DNA from: Phycisphaerales bacterium | GTDB taxonomy: Bacteria > Planctomycetota > Phycisphaerae > Tepidisphaerales > Tepidisphaeraceae | NCBI GenBank assembly: GCA_020853095.1 | Contig: JADYZN010000014.1 | Coordinates: 1 to 64,000 of the forward strand | Direction: 5' to 3' | DNA: 64,000 bases | Shown here: positions 8,937 to 17,140 of the stretch, piece after piece | How positions within the stretch are numbered: the first letter of the stretch is position 1 | Layout: every line of letters begins with the position of its first letter | Program-made: the position numbers and the translations under genes | Notes under the pieces: model-generated | What the model saw: only the letters and a program-made list of their open reading frames with translations | What the model was told of the DNA's origin: nothing | Database searches by the model: none

Positions 8937-10286
8937 TCAAGCGGCCGTGCGAAGCATCGCCGGTTGAGGCTGGTCGACCTTCAGAGTGGATTCACGATCC
9001 ACCCGGCGGATCGTCATCACCGCCAAGGTCGCCAGCAACGGCACGGCCAAGTTCACCCGAAGATATCCGGCAATGGAACTGTTGAACATCATCCAGGTTC
9101 CAAGGGCAACCCAATTCATGCGCAGCCACCATTCGGATCGATATTCCGTGGCCAGCAACGTGGCCGGCACCGCCAGCAGCAGCAGATCGTAATCGAAATA
9201 AAAGGGCATCAGCAGGGGGGTGGTGACGATGGTCGCGGCAATGATGCGGTCGAGTTGTACATGGCTTTGGTGGCTGGGGTTACGCAGATACCGCCACAGG
9301 ATCAAACCCAATCCGCCGGACAAGGCCAGGCCGCAGATTCCGGTCAGGATCGTGGCCAGCGGCAGGGCCTCGCCGGCCGAGCGGCCTTGTAAAAGCAGTC
9401 GCCAAAAGGCTTTAAGTGTGACATGGCGTTCCCAAAGATAAGTGTTTTCCACCTGCATGAAGTGGATGTTCTGGGGCAGGCGATACAGATAATCGGACAG
9501 GATGCCGGGCATCGTCAGAAAAGAGATCAGCAGCAGGGCCGTTCCGGTGATGGCCACCCCCATCATGGCGCGCCGGCCGCGCGTCAGGATCAAAACCCCT
9601 GCCAGGACTGTGGCCAGTTGTGGTTTGTAAAATAACAATCCACAAATCAGGCCGGCCCACAGTCGCGGGTCGGACCAGAAGGTTGGGTTGAGCCGCGGCT
9701 CTTTTCGCCAGCAATGGACCACGAGCGTGACCAGGAGCAATGAGCAGCAGGTGTTCTGAGCATGGTTGAGAGCTTGCAGGCAGGGGATGGAGACCAACAC
9801 CAAAAGGGGAACCATCAACCGGGTTCCAATTGTGACATTGGCCGGCAACCATCGAATCAGCAGGAACAGGGCCAATGCCAGGCAGATGGCGTTGAACACC
9901 ATCCAGACCGACAAGGCGGCGTGATACGGTAGGGCGGACAGGGGCGCGAAGACCCAGGCATAAAAGGGTGGATTCCAGTACGGGCCGAAACTTTGGCCAA
10001 TCTCCAGATGTTCAGTGGAAGCCAGTTGGTGTTGAAAATCCCTGGCGGCGTCGAGGTCGTAGAGGCGATCAAATTGCCCTTGTCGGGCAAACGTTCCCGC
10101 AGTGTAAAAAGCGAGAAAATCATGCCCCAGCATGTTGCCGGTGATGGATCGGGTCGCGGGCAGAACCATGTTTCCGGCCGCCAACGTCAGCAGGAACAGG
10201 GCCATGGCCCATCCGGCGAGCCGTAAACGCTTTTGAAACAAGGAAATAGATGGCGCGTGCGGACGGGGTGGGCCAATGGAAACCAT
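8937..10286 (-). CDS. GT87/DUF2029-type membrane glycosyltransferase
   Basis: This 449-aa protein has about 10-12 hydrophobic segments and looks like the DUF2029/GT87 family of polyprenyl-phosphate-sugar mannosyltransferases. GHDFLAFYTAG in the first extracytoplasmic loop holds the conserved acidic residue typical of GT-C folds. YWNPPFYAWVFAPLS follows, also typical of the family. It heads the minus-strand glycan set (8.7-10.3 kb). It probably adds a sugar to a lipid-linked or exported glycan outside the cytoplasmic membrane; the donor and acceptor are not known. Confidence 0.8.
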   Translation of the reverse strand: MVSIGPPRPHAPSISLFQKRLRLAGWAMALFLLTLAAGNMVLPATRSITGNMLGHDFLAFYTAGTFARQGQFDRLYDLDAARDFQHQLASTEHLEIGQSFGPYWNPPFYAWVFAPLSALPYHAALSVWMVFNAICLALALFLLIRWLPANVTIGTRLMVPLLVLVSIPCLQALNHAQNTCCSLLLVTLVVHCWRKEPRLNPTFWSDPRLWAGLICGLLFYKPQLATVLAGVLILTRGRRAMMGVAITGTALLLISFLTMPGILSDYLYRLPQNIHFMQVENTYLWERHVTLKAFWRLLLQGRSAGEALPLATILTGICGLALSGGLGLILWRYLRNPSHQSHVQLDRIIAATIVTTPLLMPFYFDYDLLLLAVPATLLATEYRSEWWLRMNWVALGTWMMFNSSIAGYLRVNLAVPLLATLAVMTIRRVDRESTLKVDQPQPAMLRTAA

Positions 10287-10353
10287 AGATGGTTTGTATC
10301 GGCCAGTTGGCGGAAATTTGTTTGTTGTGATGGATTATCGGACGAGAGCGACT

Positions 10354-10818
10354 TCAGCTTACGCCAACGGCTTCGAGGGGTACGTCGATGCGGTGGCCGG
10401 GCAGGATCAGGTCGGAGAGTTTGACCGCTTTCAAAAATCGCACGAGCCGGTGATGCAACGCCTGCAAAGGGGCCTGAACGGGGCATTCGCCGCTGATCCG
10501 GCAGCATCCATCTTCGCAATCGCTGTTGGGCGTGCGATTGGCGCAGTCAATCAGTTGGATCTGGCCGTCCACGTGCAGCACCAGATCGTGCAGTGAGAAG
10601 CGATGGGGGTCGATGATGATGCGATAGCCCCCTTTGATTCCGCGCGTGCTGGCGAGGATTTTGGCCTGGTGCAGGGATTTGAGGATGTTCATCAACAACG
10701 GCAGCGGGAGATTATGGGCGGCGGCGATTTCGCGGGCCGAGATCGTGCGATCGGTGCGATCGGCCAGATAGGCCAGCGCAATCAGGGCGTAGTCGGTCTT
10801 TTTGCTGAGACTGAGCAT
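10354..10818 (-). CDS. Rrf2 family transcriptional regulator with Cys cluster
   Basis: The N-terminal winged helix-turn-helix (MLSLSKKTDYALIALAYLAD, then SAREIAAAHNLPLPLLMNIL) is typical of Rrf2/IscR/NsrR. At about residues 90-115 there are six Cys (CANRTPNSDCEDGCCRISGEC), so an iron-sulfur cluster sensing redox state, oxygen or nitric oxide is likely. The 154-aa length is usual. It lies downstream of the PEP carboxykinase gene on the same strand, separated by a 108-bp gap holding a strong hairpin. Its targets are unknown; the dyads at 12826-12878 are candidates. Confidence 0.88.
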   Translation of the reverse strand: MLSLSKKTDYALIALAYLADRTDRTISAREIAAAHNLPLPLLMNILKSLHQAKILASTRGIKGGYRIIIDPHRFSLHDLVLHVDGQIQLIDCANRTPNSDCEDGCCRISGECPVQAPLQALHHRLVRFLKAVKLSDLILPGHRIDVPLEAVGVS

Positions 10819-10885
10819 GAAAATCCGCTCCGGTTGTGCGAATTAACTGTAGTCGTGCTGATGTCCGGAGGCAAATGCACATCAT

Positions 10886-10913
10886 CCCTCCCCCGGAACG
10901 ACCCGGGGGAGGG
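10886..10913 (-). terminator. Hairpin behind the PEP carboxykinase gene
   Basis: An 11-bp perfect stem (CCCTCCCCCGG at 10886-10896, CCGGGGGAGGG at 10903-10913) with a 6-nt loop lies 13 bp past the stop codon. The pairing extends further with one bulge. No T run follows on the minus strand, so it is either a weak or factor-assisted terminator or an mRNA-stabilising hairpin before the Rrf2 gene. Confidence 0.5.
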
Positions 10914-10926
10914 TGATGAGTGGAGG

Positions 10927-12735
10927 TTACAGCCGACTGATGAGCAGCTCGCGCTGGAAGACCATTTCCTTGGGAAGGTCGCCGGCGAGTTTGAGGAACA
11001 ATTCCTCCTGGCTGAGAATTTCGGCTTTGAATTCAGGGTTGTCGATGGTCTGCATTGCCAGAAAATCCGCCGGGGTGATGTTGAGACCTTCGAGGTCGAT
11101 GTCCTGGACGCGGGGCATCCAGCCCAGCGGCGTTTCAACCGCGTAGGCCCGACCGTGGCAGCGGTCGATGATCCACTTGAGGACGCGCATGTTTTCGCCA
11201 AAGCCCGGCCACATGAACCGGCCCTGGTCGTCCTTGCGGAACCAGTTGACGTGAAAGATGCGGGGGCAATCCTTCATCTTTTTGCGCATCCGGAACCAGT
11301 GGACGAGGTAGTCGCGGATGTTGTAGCCGATGAACGGGAGCATGGCCATCGGGTCTCGCCGGACAACGCCGACCTGGCCGGTGGCTGCGGCGGTGGTTTC
11401 CGAACCGAGCGTGGCGCCCAGATAAACACCGTGGACCCAGTTGAAGGCCTGATAGACCAGCGGGATGGCGCGGGAGCGCCGACCGCCGAAGATGATGGCC
11501 GAGACCGGCACGCCGGCGGGATCGTTGGTGGCCGGGTCGAGCGCGGGATTATTCACCACGGGCGCGGTGAACCGGCTGTTGGGGTGGGCGGCTTTGCGGC
11601 CGCAATCCGGAGTCCATTTCTGGCCGGTCCAGTCGATGCATTCCTTTGGAGGTTCTTCGGTTTTGCCTTCCCACCAGACATCCCCATCGCCCAGCAATGC
11701 GACGTTGGTGTAGATGGAGTTTTTGGCCATGGTGGTCATGGCGTTGGGGTTGGTGTGATAGTTGGTTCCGGGGACGACGCCGAAATAGCCGGCTTCGGGG
11801 TTGATGGCGCGCAGCCGGCCGGTTTTTTCATCGACCCACATCCACACGATGTCATCCCCGACGGTGGTGATTTTCCATCCTTCCTCGCGATATCGCTGGG
11901 GCGGGATGAGCATCGCGAAATTGGTTTTGCCGCAGGCGCTGGGGAAGGCGGCGGCGACGTAGGTTTTTTCGCCGTTGGGGGCCGTGGCGCCCATCAGGAG
12001 CATGTGCTCGGCCATCCATTCCTGCTGGTGGCCCAGATAGCTGGCGATGCGAAGTGCGAGACATTTCTTGCCCAGCAGCGCGTTGCCGCCATAACCGGAG
12101 CCGAAGGACCAGATGGTGTTGTCGATCGGGAAATGGCAGATGTAACGACGTTCGGGGTTGCAGTCGCCGACGCTGTGCAGGCAGCGGGTGAATTCCTCGC
12201 TGTCGCCCAGTTGTTTCCAGGCGACATCCCCCATGCGGGTCATGATGCTCATGGAGACCGCGACATCGAGCTAATCGGTCAGCTCGATGCCGACCTTGGC
12301 CAGCGGCGATCCGATCGGCCCCATGACAAACGGACAGACGTACATCGTGCGGCCGCGCATGCACCCGTCGAACAGCGGCCTCAGCTTGGCGTAGGCGGCC
12401 TTGTCGTTCATCCAGTTGTTGGTCGGCCCGACCACGTCTTCGGAGGGGGTGCAGATGAAGGTCAGATGTTCGGAACGGGCAACGTCGTTCTGGTTGGAAC
12501 GGTGCAGATAGCAGCCGGGGAGTTTTTGTTGATTGAGCTGGATGAAGACGTTGTCCTTGACGCCTTGTTCAAACATCGACTGGCGTTCCTGGGCGGAACC
12601 ATCGCACCAGTAAACCTGATCGGGTTTGCACAGTTGGATGCACTGGTCGATCCATTGCTGGACGAGCGGATTGAGATCGTTCGGTCGGGTGTTGTGGGAT
12701 TTGGCGGGAGGAGGACGAACGGCTGCGGCGGTCAT
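10927..12735 (-). pseudogene. pckG: GTP-dependent phosphoenolpyruvate carboxykinase, interrupted by an in-frame TAG
   Basis: PEP carboxykinase converts oxaloacetate and GTP to PEP, CO2 and GDP in gluconeogenesis. Read through, the frame gives about 601 aa, the normal length of the GTP family. It has GVKDNVFIQ and GPIGSPLAKVG in the N-terminal part. [13 protein letters not shown] and the P-loop [13 protein letters not shown] with its reactive Cys lie in the C-terminal part. At 12271-12273 a TAG splits it into 154 and about 446 residues without any change of frame. In relatives this place reads Ser (TDSPY). An AAAGGAG stands before the ATG at 12735. It could be a recent nonsense mutation, a strain variant, a sequence error or a recoded stop. 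Internal re-initiation at ATG 12252 would give 441 aa but has no Shine-Dalgarno. TAG ends other genes here (fliG, flgB, tpiA), so general reassignment is unlikely. Confidence 0.85.
12271..12273 (-). other. In-frame TAG stop inside pckG
   Basis: The codon order on the minus strand is CTG ACC GAT TAG CTC GAT GTC GCG GTC, and both sides keep PEP carboxykinase similarity in the same frame. A Ser codon TCG would become TAG by one base change. The neighbouring codons (Leu, Asp) also differ from the TDSPY pattern of known enzymes. Confidence 0.9.
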
Positions 12736-12771
12736 GGCACGACTCCTTTTGTTGGCCGGACTTCTGGCCGG

Positions 12772-12800
12772 ATTATCATGGGCGGGAGGATTCCTGCCAA
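12772..12800 (-). promoter_or_regulatory. Candidate promoter of pckG
   Basis: On the minus strand TTGGCA (12800-12795) and GATAAT (12777-12772) are 17 bp apart, close to the sigma70 consensus. The transcript would start about 30 nt before the ATG at 12735. The CRP-like dyad at 12826-12843 would then be centred near -70, a position used by class I activators. Confidence 0.5.
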
Positions 12801-12825
12801 CGCATGAACCGGGCCAGCGGGCCGG

Positions 12826-12843
12826 TTGTGAATTTATTCACAA
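12826..12843. promoter_or_regulatory. Perfect CRP-type dyad (TGTGA-N6-TCACA)
   Basis: The 18-bp sequence TTGTGAATTTATTCACAA has 8-bp perfect arms and matches the CRP/FNR-superfamily consensus TGTGA-N6-TCACA. It lies between the divergent pckG and patatin-like genes. Its place suits control of gluconeogenesis by a CRP-type protein. An Rrf2 or other dimeric regulator could also use it. Confidence 0.55.
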
Positions 12844-12854
12844 TTATCATCGGC

Positions 12855-12878
12855 AAATCGGACAAGTCAATCCGATTT
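12855..12878. promoter_or_regulatory. Second operator-like dyad (8-8-8)
   Basis: AAATCGGA (12855-12862) and TCCGATTT (12871-12878) form perfect inverted arms around an 8-bp spacer. The right arm touches the -35 box of the candidate patatin-gene promoter, a position typical of a repressor site. The binding protein is unknown. Confidence 0.45.
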
Positions 12879-12904
12879 GAGCAGGGGCCAATTTGTCGTA
12901 CAAT
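12877..12904 (+). promoter_or_regulatory. Candidate promoter of the patatin-like gene
   Basis: TTGAGC (12877-12882) and TACAAT (12899-12904) are 16 bp apart. The predicted start near 12911 would give a leader of about 50 nt before ATG 12960, or a nearly leaderless message from ATG 12912. Confidence 0.45.
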
Positions 12905-12959
12905 TTTCGTCATGCGGCGAGGAAAATCTCTCTCGGTCGTTTCAAGTCGTTGTATATCA

Positions 12960-14408
12960 ATGTCTTACATCAAATTTGCGGCGGCAGTCTCTGTGGCCGC
13001 GGTGATTGGATGCAGCAACGTCAACGTGCCGTTGAATGGTCCGGCAGTGGCGTTGGAAGATCGGGTTGGAAATCAGACCCGTGCCGCGTTGCATGCGCAA
13101 ATTGCGCCGTTGGATGCGCGCGGTGGGACGGTGGTTCGGCCGCGACGATGGGGACGACCTTTGGGGGCGTCGGCGGAGGTTGCGGCAAGCCGGCCTGCGG
13201 TGAAGGAAGACCCTCGTCACGATGGATATTTTGTCGGGGTTGCGATCAGCGGCGGGGGGTCGCGTTCGGCGAATTTTTCGGCCGCGTGTTTGTTCCAGTT
13301 GCAGCGGATCGGGTTGATGGAACACGTGGATTATCTCTCATCCGTCAGCGGTGGTTCGTTGACGGCGGCCTGTTATTGCCTGTGGGGTGATCAGTGGAAC
13401 CTCGCCAACGCGCAGGCCAAATTGTCGCACTCATTTGCCACGGACATGATCGTTGATTTTCTGATGCCATGGAACATGGTGGCGCTGGGGATCAGCGATT
13501 ACGACCGCAGCGACCTGCTGGCAAAGAGCCTGCGCAAGACGCTGTTCACGCAGGATGGGCATGAGTTGACGTTCGGGGATTTGCGAAACGACCGGCCTCA
13601 TCTGCTGATCAACGCGACGGATTTGCAATCGGGCCGGCGTTTCGTGTTCTGCAACGAATCGTTTGACGAGATCAATTCGGACCTGGCGAAATATCCCATG
13701 GCGTATGCGGTGGCGGCCAGCTCGGCGGTGCCGGTGGTGATGCACCAGGTGACGTTGCGCGATTATTCAACCATTTTCAAACAGTATCGACACCTGGTGG
13801 ATGGGGGCGTGGTGGACAATCTGGGCGTGCAGACGCTGGCCGAGGTGTACGAGGCCCATCTGCGCGATGCCGAGGATGCTGGCGGGCCATCGCCCTATCC
13901 GCGCGGTGCGGTGTTGATCGTGATCGACGCGGCGACGAACAACGACTCGCAGATTTCAAGCAAGAGCGATACGGGGATCCTGGAGACGTTGCAGGCGGGG
14001 GCGGGAGTGGCGACGAGGAATCTGCTCAATCGATCCAGCACTGCGACGCTGGCGGAGATGATCGTCAAGTATTCGCCCGATACGGTGGATGCCAAAACCC
14101 TGCGTCAGCAGATGTGGGCGTTGCAGCGGGATGGGTACGTCGAGATGCGCGATCGCGATGGCCGGCCGGTTCGGATCGTGCATCTTTCGATAAGCCGGGT
14201 GGCGGAGTTGAGCAAGCTGCCGTTTCACGGTTTTGGCGAGAGCCTGAACAACATCCAGACCTATTTCAACATCGACCCCACGGAGGCGTATTACCTTTAT
14301 CAGGCGGCCGACCTGCTGGTGGAACAGAAATTCAAGCCGGTGCTGGATCGCATCGCCGAAGATGTGCGGGCCGCCAGCACGCAACCGGCGAGCGAGGGCC
14401 AGCGGTAA
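12960..14408 (+). CDS. Patatin-like phospholipase lipoprotein
   Basis: This is a patatin-family lipid acyl hydrolase with a Ser-Asp dyad. GVAISGGGSRSANF gives the oxyanion-hole motif, SSVSGGSLTAA the nucleophile elbow and DGGVVDNLG the catalytic Asp. The start chosen is ATG 12960, because MSYIKFAAAVSVAAVIGC is a lipoprotein signal with a lipobox; the product is 482 aa. ATG 12912 in frame would lengthen the N-terminal region by 16 residues, and neither has a Shine-Dalgarno. It is probably attached to the envelope and may act on membrane lipids. It diverges from pckG and converges with the VCBS-repeat gene with only 2 bp between stops. Confidence 0.82.
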   Translation: MSYIKFAAAVSVAAVIGCSNVNVPLNGPAVALEDRVGNQTRAALHAQIAPLDARGGTVVRPRRWGRPLGASAEVAASRPAVKEDPRHDGYFVGVAISGGGSRSANFSAACLFQLQRIGLMEHVDYLSSVSGGSLTAACYCLWGDQWNLANAQAKLSHSFATDMIVDFLMPWNMVALGISDYDRSDLLAKSLRKTLFTQDGHELTFGDLRNDRPHLLINATDLQSGRRFVFCNESFDEINSDLAKYPMAYAVAASSAVPVVMHQVTLRDYSTIFKQYRHLVDGGVVDNLGVQTLAEVYEAHLRDAEDAGGPSPYPRGAVLIVIDAATNNDSQISSKSDTGILETLQAGAGVATRNLLNRSSTATLAEMIVKYSPDTVDAKTLRQQMWALQRDGYVEMRDRDGRPVRIVHLSISRVAELSKLPFHGFGESLNNIQTYFNIDPTEAYYLYQAADLLVEQKFKPVLDRIAEDVRAASTQPASEGQR

Positions 14409-14410
14409 CG

Positions 14411-17140
14411 TCACAGATCATAGCTGAGCGTGACGCGGGTGATGCGCGGGGTGGCAGCGCTGTTGGGGGAGGAGAGTCTCAGGCGATACTGCACGAATTT
14501 GGACGCATTGAAGTTGGCCGGGATGTTGCCCGGCGCGGTGAAATAGGTGTCGGGGCCTGCGGGGCCGGTCCAGGGGGCCTTGGCGAGCGATTCAGGTGAA
14601 TCGGCGGTGCGCAACTGGGCATCGACGCTGGTTGCGGGGGGAAGTTGTGCCTCCCATTCGATTTTGCGCAAGGTGGCCGGGCCTTCCAATGGATGCGGTT
14701 CGGAGACGTAGTATTCGTGCGGCGAGCGGTCCATGATGTTGCCCGGGCCGGGGCTGACCATGCCGTGCGGGCCGGCGGTGGGGAGCAGGGTGATGCGCCG
14801 TTCGTCAAAGCCTTCGGGTGAGTTCCACCAGATGCGGGACCAGCCGACGTGGTCGCCGTGGTGCTTGTGGTTGGCGACGACCAGATCGACCCAGCCATCC
14901 CCGTTGAGATCGGCGGCGAAATCGCCGGAAGCGGAGTGATTGAACAGCCGGGTGTATCGTTCCTTGCTGAATCCGCGCCCGCCGGCGTTCAGATACAGAT
15001 ACGAGTCGATGTCGCGGCGGTGTCGGCCATCCGTGTAGTTGCCGACGAACAGATCCAGGTGTCCATCGTTGTTGAAATCGGCGATCGACATGGAATTGAC
15101 GGCTTCGGCCGGCAGGATGGTGCAGCGGTCTTCGCGCAGACCATCGGGGCCGTTCCAGAAGATGTAGACGAACGAGTCGTGCGGCCCGACGGACGACGCG
15201 GCGTGACCGCCCATCACCAGGTCGAGATATCCATCCCCATCCAGATCGGCCGCGCGGGCGCTGCAGGCATGGCGAACGGCGATCTTTTGTGATCGTTTGA
15301 TGTCATACCCCTGCGGTCCGCCCCAGAGAATCAGGCTGTGATCGCTGGCGATCAGGGGAAGAATCAGGTCCAGCCATCCATCGTGATTCAGATCCGCCAA
15401 GTAGATGAAACGCACTTCGGTGTACGTCTGGCCATCGAGTTCGAGCTTGATGCGCTGGGGGTTGGTCGTATCGAACCCGTTGGGACCTTGGCGGAAAATG
15501 GTCAGCTCATTGTTCTGGAAGCCGGCAAAGAGCAGTTCAAGATATCCATCGTGGTCGATGTCCCCGCACGCGATGCCATGGGCGCGGGTGGTGGCCAGGG
15601 TTTGCGTGGGCCGATTGGCGAAACCCTTGTCGGTTTGCAGATAGATGTATGAACCGGGGTCCCGGTCGATGGAATTTTCGGCGGTGTTGGCGAAGGCGAC
15701 ATCTACGATGCCGTCGTCATTGAGGTCGGTGCAGACCGCGACGGTGGCGCCCCAGCCGGGCAGGTCGATGCGACGATCGACATCGTACCCATCCGGGCCG
15801 CCGAGGTAGGCGGTGGCGGGGATGTTGCCCAGTTTGTTTCGTCCCTGGCGGTTGATCAGCAGAAGCTCATCCTGATTTGATCCGGGGCGGCGAACGCAAA
15901 AACCCTGCTGGGCATCGTGTGCTTCAACTTGCTGCCAGAGGCTGGGTTTGCGGCCGGCCAGTCGATAAATCAACGCGGTGGTGGTGAACCGTTCATCGTT
16001 AAAGGCCTGGCAAATCGTGACTTCCAGGCGGCCATCCCCGTCAAAATCGCCGATGACGACATCGGCGGCCCGCGCGCTGGGGAGATGAATGCGTTCGCCG
16101 GTGAATCCTTTGGCGCCACCCCAGAAAATCCATGAGCTTTCCTGGCCGTTGTTGGGATCGCGGCAGGCCAGCGCCAGATCGAGATGGCCATCGCCATCCA
16201 GATCGGCGGCCGCGATGGAATAGGCCTGCGGGCAATTCAGGTGGATGGGCTGGCCGATTTTCCGGCCGGAATGGATCGGGACCAGATACGCCGAATCGGG
16301 CCGTGCGACAAAAACATGCGGCACGCCCTGTATCCCAATCACCTTGGGCAGCGGATGGGCATCCTCGGCCCATTCCATCATGCCGTTGGGGGCGACGGGC
16401 TTGGGCGCATTGGGTTTGGCGTCGGCCGGCGCATCGCCGTCGATGGGCAGCAACGTCGATCGCTCGATGGAGAGGCCATCTTTGCCGCCCCACAAAATAC
16501 GGGTGGTTCCATCGCGATCACGGAGAATCAGGTCGGCGAATCCATCGCCATCCAGGTCGGCCGAGGCCAGCCGGTCGGTGCTGACCGGCAGATCGGTGAA
16601 TCGACTCCGCTCAAGTCCCAGGTCGTGCTGGTAAAAAACCCGCAACTGGTCGCGGCATTGAACCGCCACATCTGCCTTGCCGTCGCCGTTGAAGTCTCCG
16701 ATGGCCGTTGAATAGGCCAGCGGCGCGGGGAAATATTGCACGGCCTGTTCGCCAAAGCCATGATCGCCGGCGAAATAGGCCAGGGCGTTGACATCCCAGG
16801 TGATGCCATTGTACCAGCGCCCGATGAACAGATCCGGCCGGCCATCCTGATTCAGGTCGGCAAAGTCGGCGCAGCTGGCCCCGTTGGTGGGGATGGACAA
16901 CCGTTCAAATTGATCGCGGTTCCAGCGATACAGATACGAAGGTGGAATTTCCCAGTGATTCTGGCTGTTGCAGAACAGCAGCTCAACGTATCCGTCGGCG
17001 TTCAAGTCATATTGATGGATCCGCTGAAGCACGCCGGCGCGCGAGACGTACAGATTCTGGCCGCCATTGCCGAATGTGCCCCGCCGAAATGCTTCAAATC
17101 CCTTGGTGGTCCATTGACGGGGTGGTGTCGGTGAGTTCAT
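14411..17140 (-). CDS. Large FG-GAP/VCBS beta-propeller repeat protein
   Basis: The 909-aa product consists of about a dozen repeats carrying Ca-binding D-x-[ND]-x-DG loops such as DFNGDGKADVAV, DLDGDGFADLIL, DLDGDGHLDLAL, DLNHDGWLDLIL and DLDGDGYLDLVM. These fold into beta-propellers like those of integrin alpha chains. The last about 130 residues (from around DRSPHEYYVSEPHPLEG) lack the repeat and may form a beta-sandwich. No signal peptide is visible at the ATG at 17140. That ATG overlaps the TGA of the upstream hydrolase gene (ATGA), so translation is probably coupled. The role may be carbohydrate or protein binding; this is inference. Confidence 0.82.
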   Translation of the reverse strand: MNSPTPPRQWTTKGFEAFRRGTFGNGGQNLYVSRAGVLQRIHQYDLNADGYVELLFCNSQNHWEIPPSYLYRWNRDQFERLSIPTNGASCADFADLNQDGRPDLFIGRWYNGITWDVNALAYFAGDHGFGEQAVQYFPAPLAYSTAIGDFNGDGKADVAVQCRDQLRVFYQHDLGLERSRFTDLPVSTDRLASADLDGDGFADLILRDRDGTTRILWGGKDGLSIERSTLLPIDGDAPADAKPNAPKPVAPNGMMEWAEDAHPLPKVIGIQGVPHVFVARPDSAYLVPIHSGRKIGQPIHLNCPQAYSIAAADLDGDGHLDLALACRDPNNGQESSWIFWGGAKGFTGERIHLPSARAADVVIGDFDGDGRLEVTICQAFNDERFTTTALIYRLAGRKPSLWQQVEAHDAQQGFCVRRPGSNQDELLLINRQGRNKLGNIPATAYLGGPDGYDVDRRIDLPGWGATVAVCTDLNDDGIVDVAFANTAENSIDRDPGSYIYLQTDKGFANRPTQTLATTRAHGIACGDIDHDGYLELLFAGFQNNELTIFRQGPNGFDTTNPQRIKLELDGQTYTEVRFIYLADLNHDGWLDLILPLIASDHSLILWGGPQGYDIKRSQKIAVRHACSARAADLDGDGYLDLVMGGHAASSVGPHDSFVYIFWNGPDGLREDRCTILPAEAVNSMSIADFNNDGHLDLFVGNYTDGRHRRDIDSYLYLNAGGRGFSKERYTRLFNHSASGDFAADLNGDGWVDLVVANHKHHGDHVGWSRIWWNSPEGFDERRITLLPTAGPHGMVSPGPGNIMDRSPHEYYVSEPHPLEGPATLRKIEWEAQLPPATSVDAQLRTADSPESLAKAPWTGPAGPDTYFTAPGNIPANFNASKFVQYRLRLSSPNSAATPRITRVTLSYDL

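Noticed and set aside
10927-12735. Genome-wide reassignment of TAG as the explanation for the pckG stop
   Set aside because: TAG ends several normal genes here, such as fliG, flgB and tpiA, so only a local event or special recoding is possible.
10603-12807. 734-codon open frame on the plus strand across both parts of pckG
   Set aside because: It is antisense to a well-recognised enzyme in both parts and resembles no protein. It stays open across the TAG only because that codon is not a stop on the other strand.
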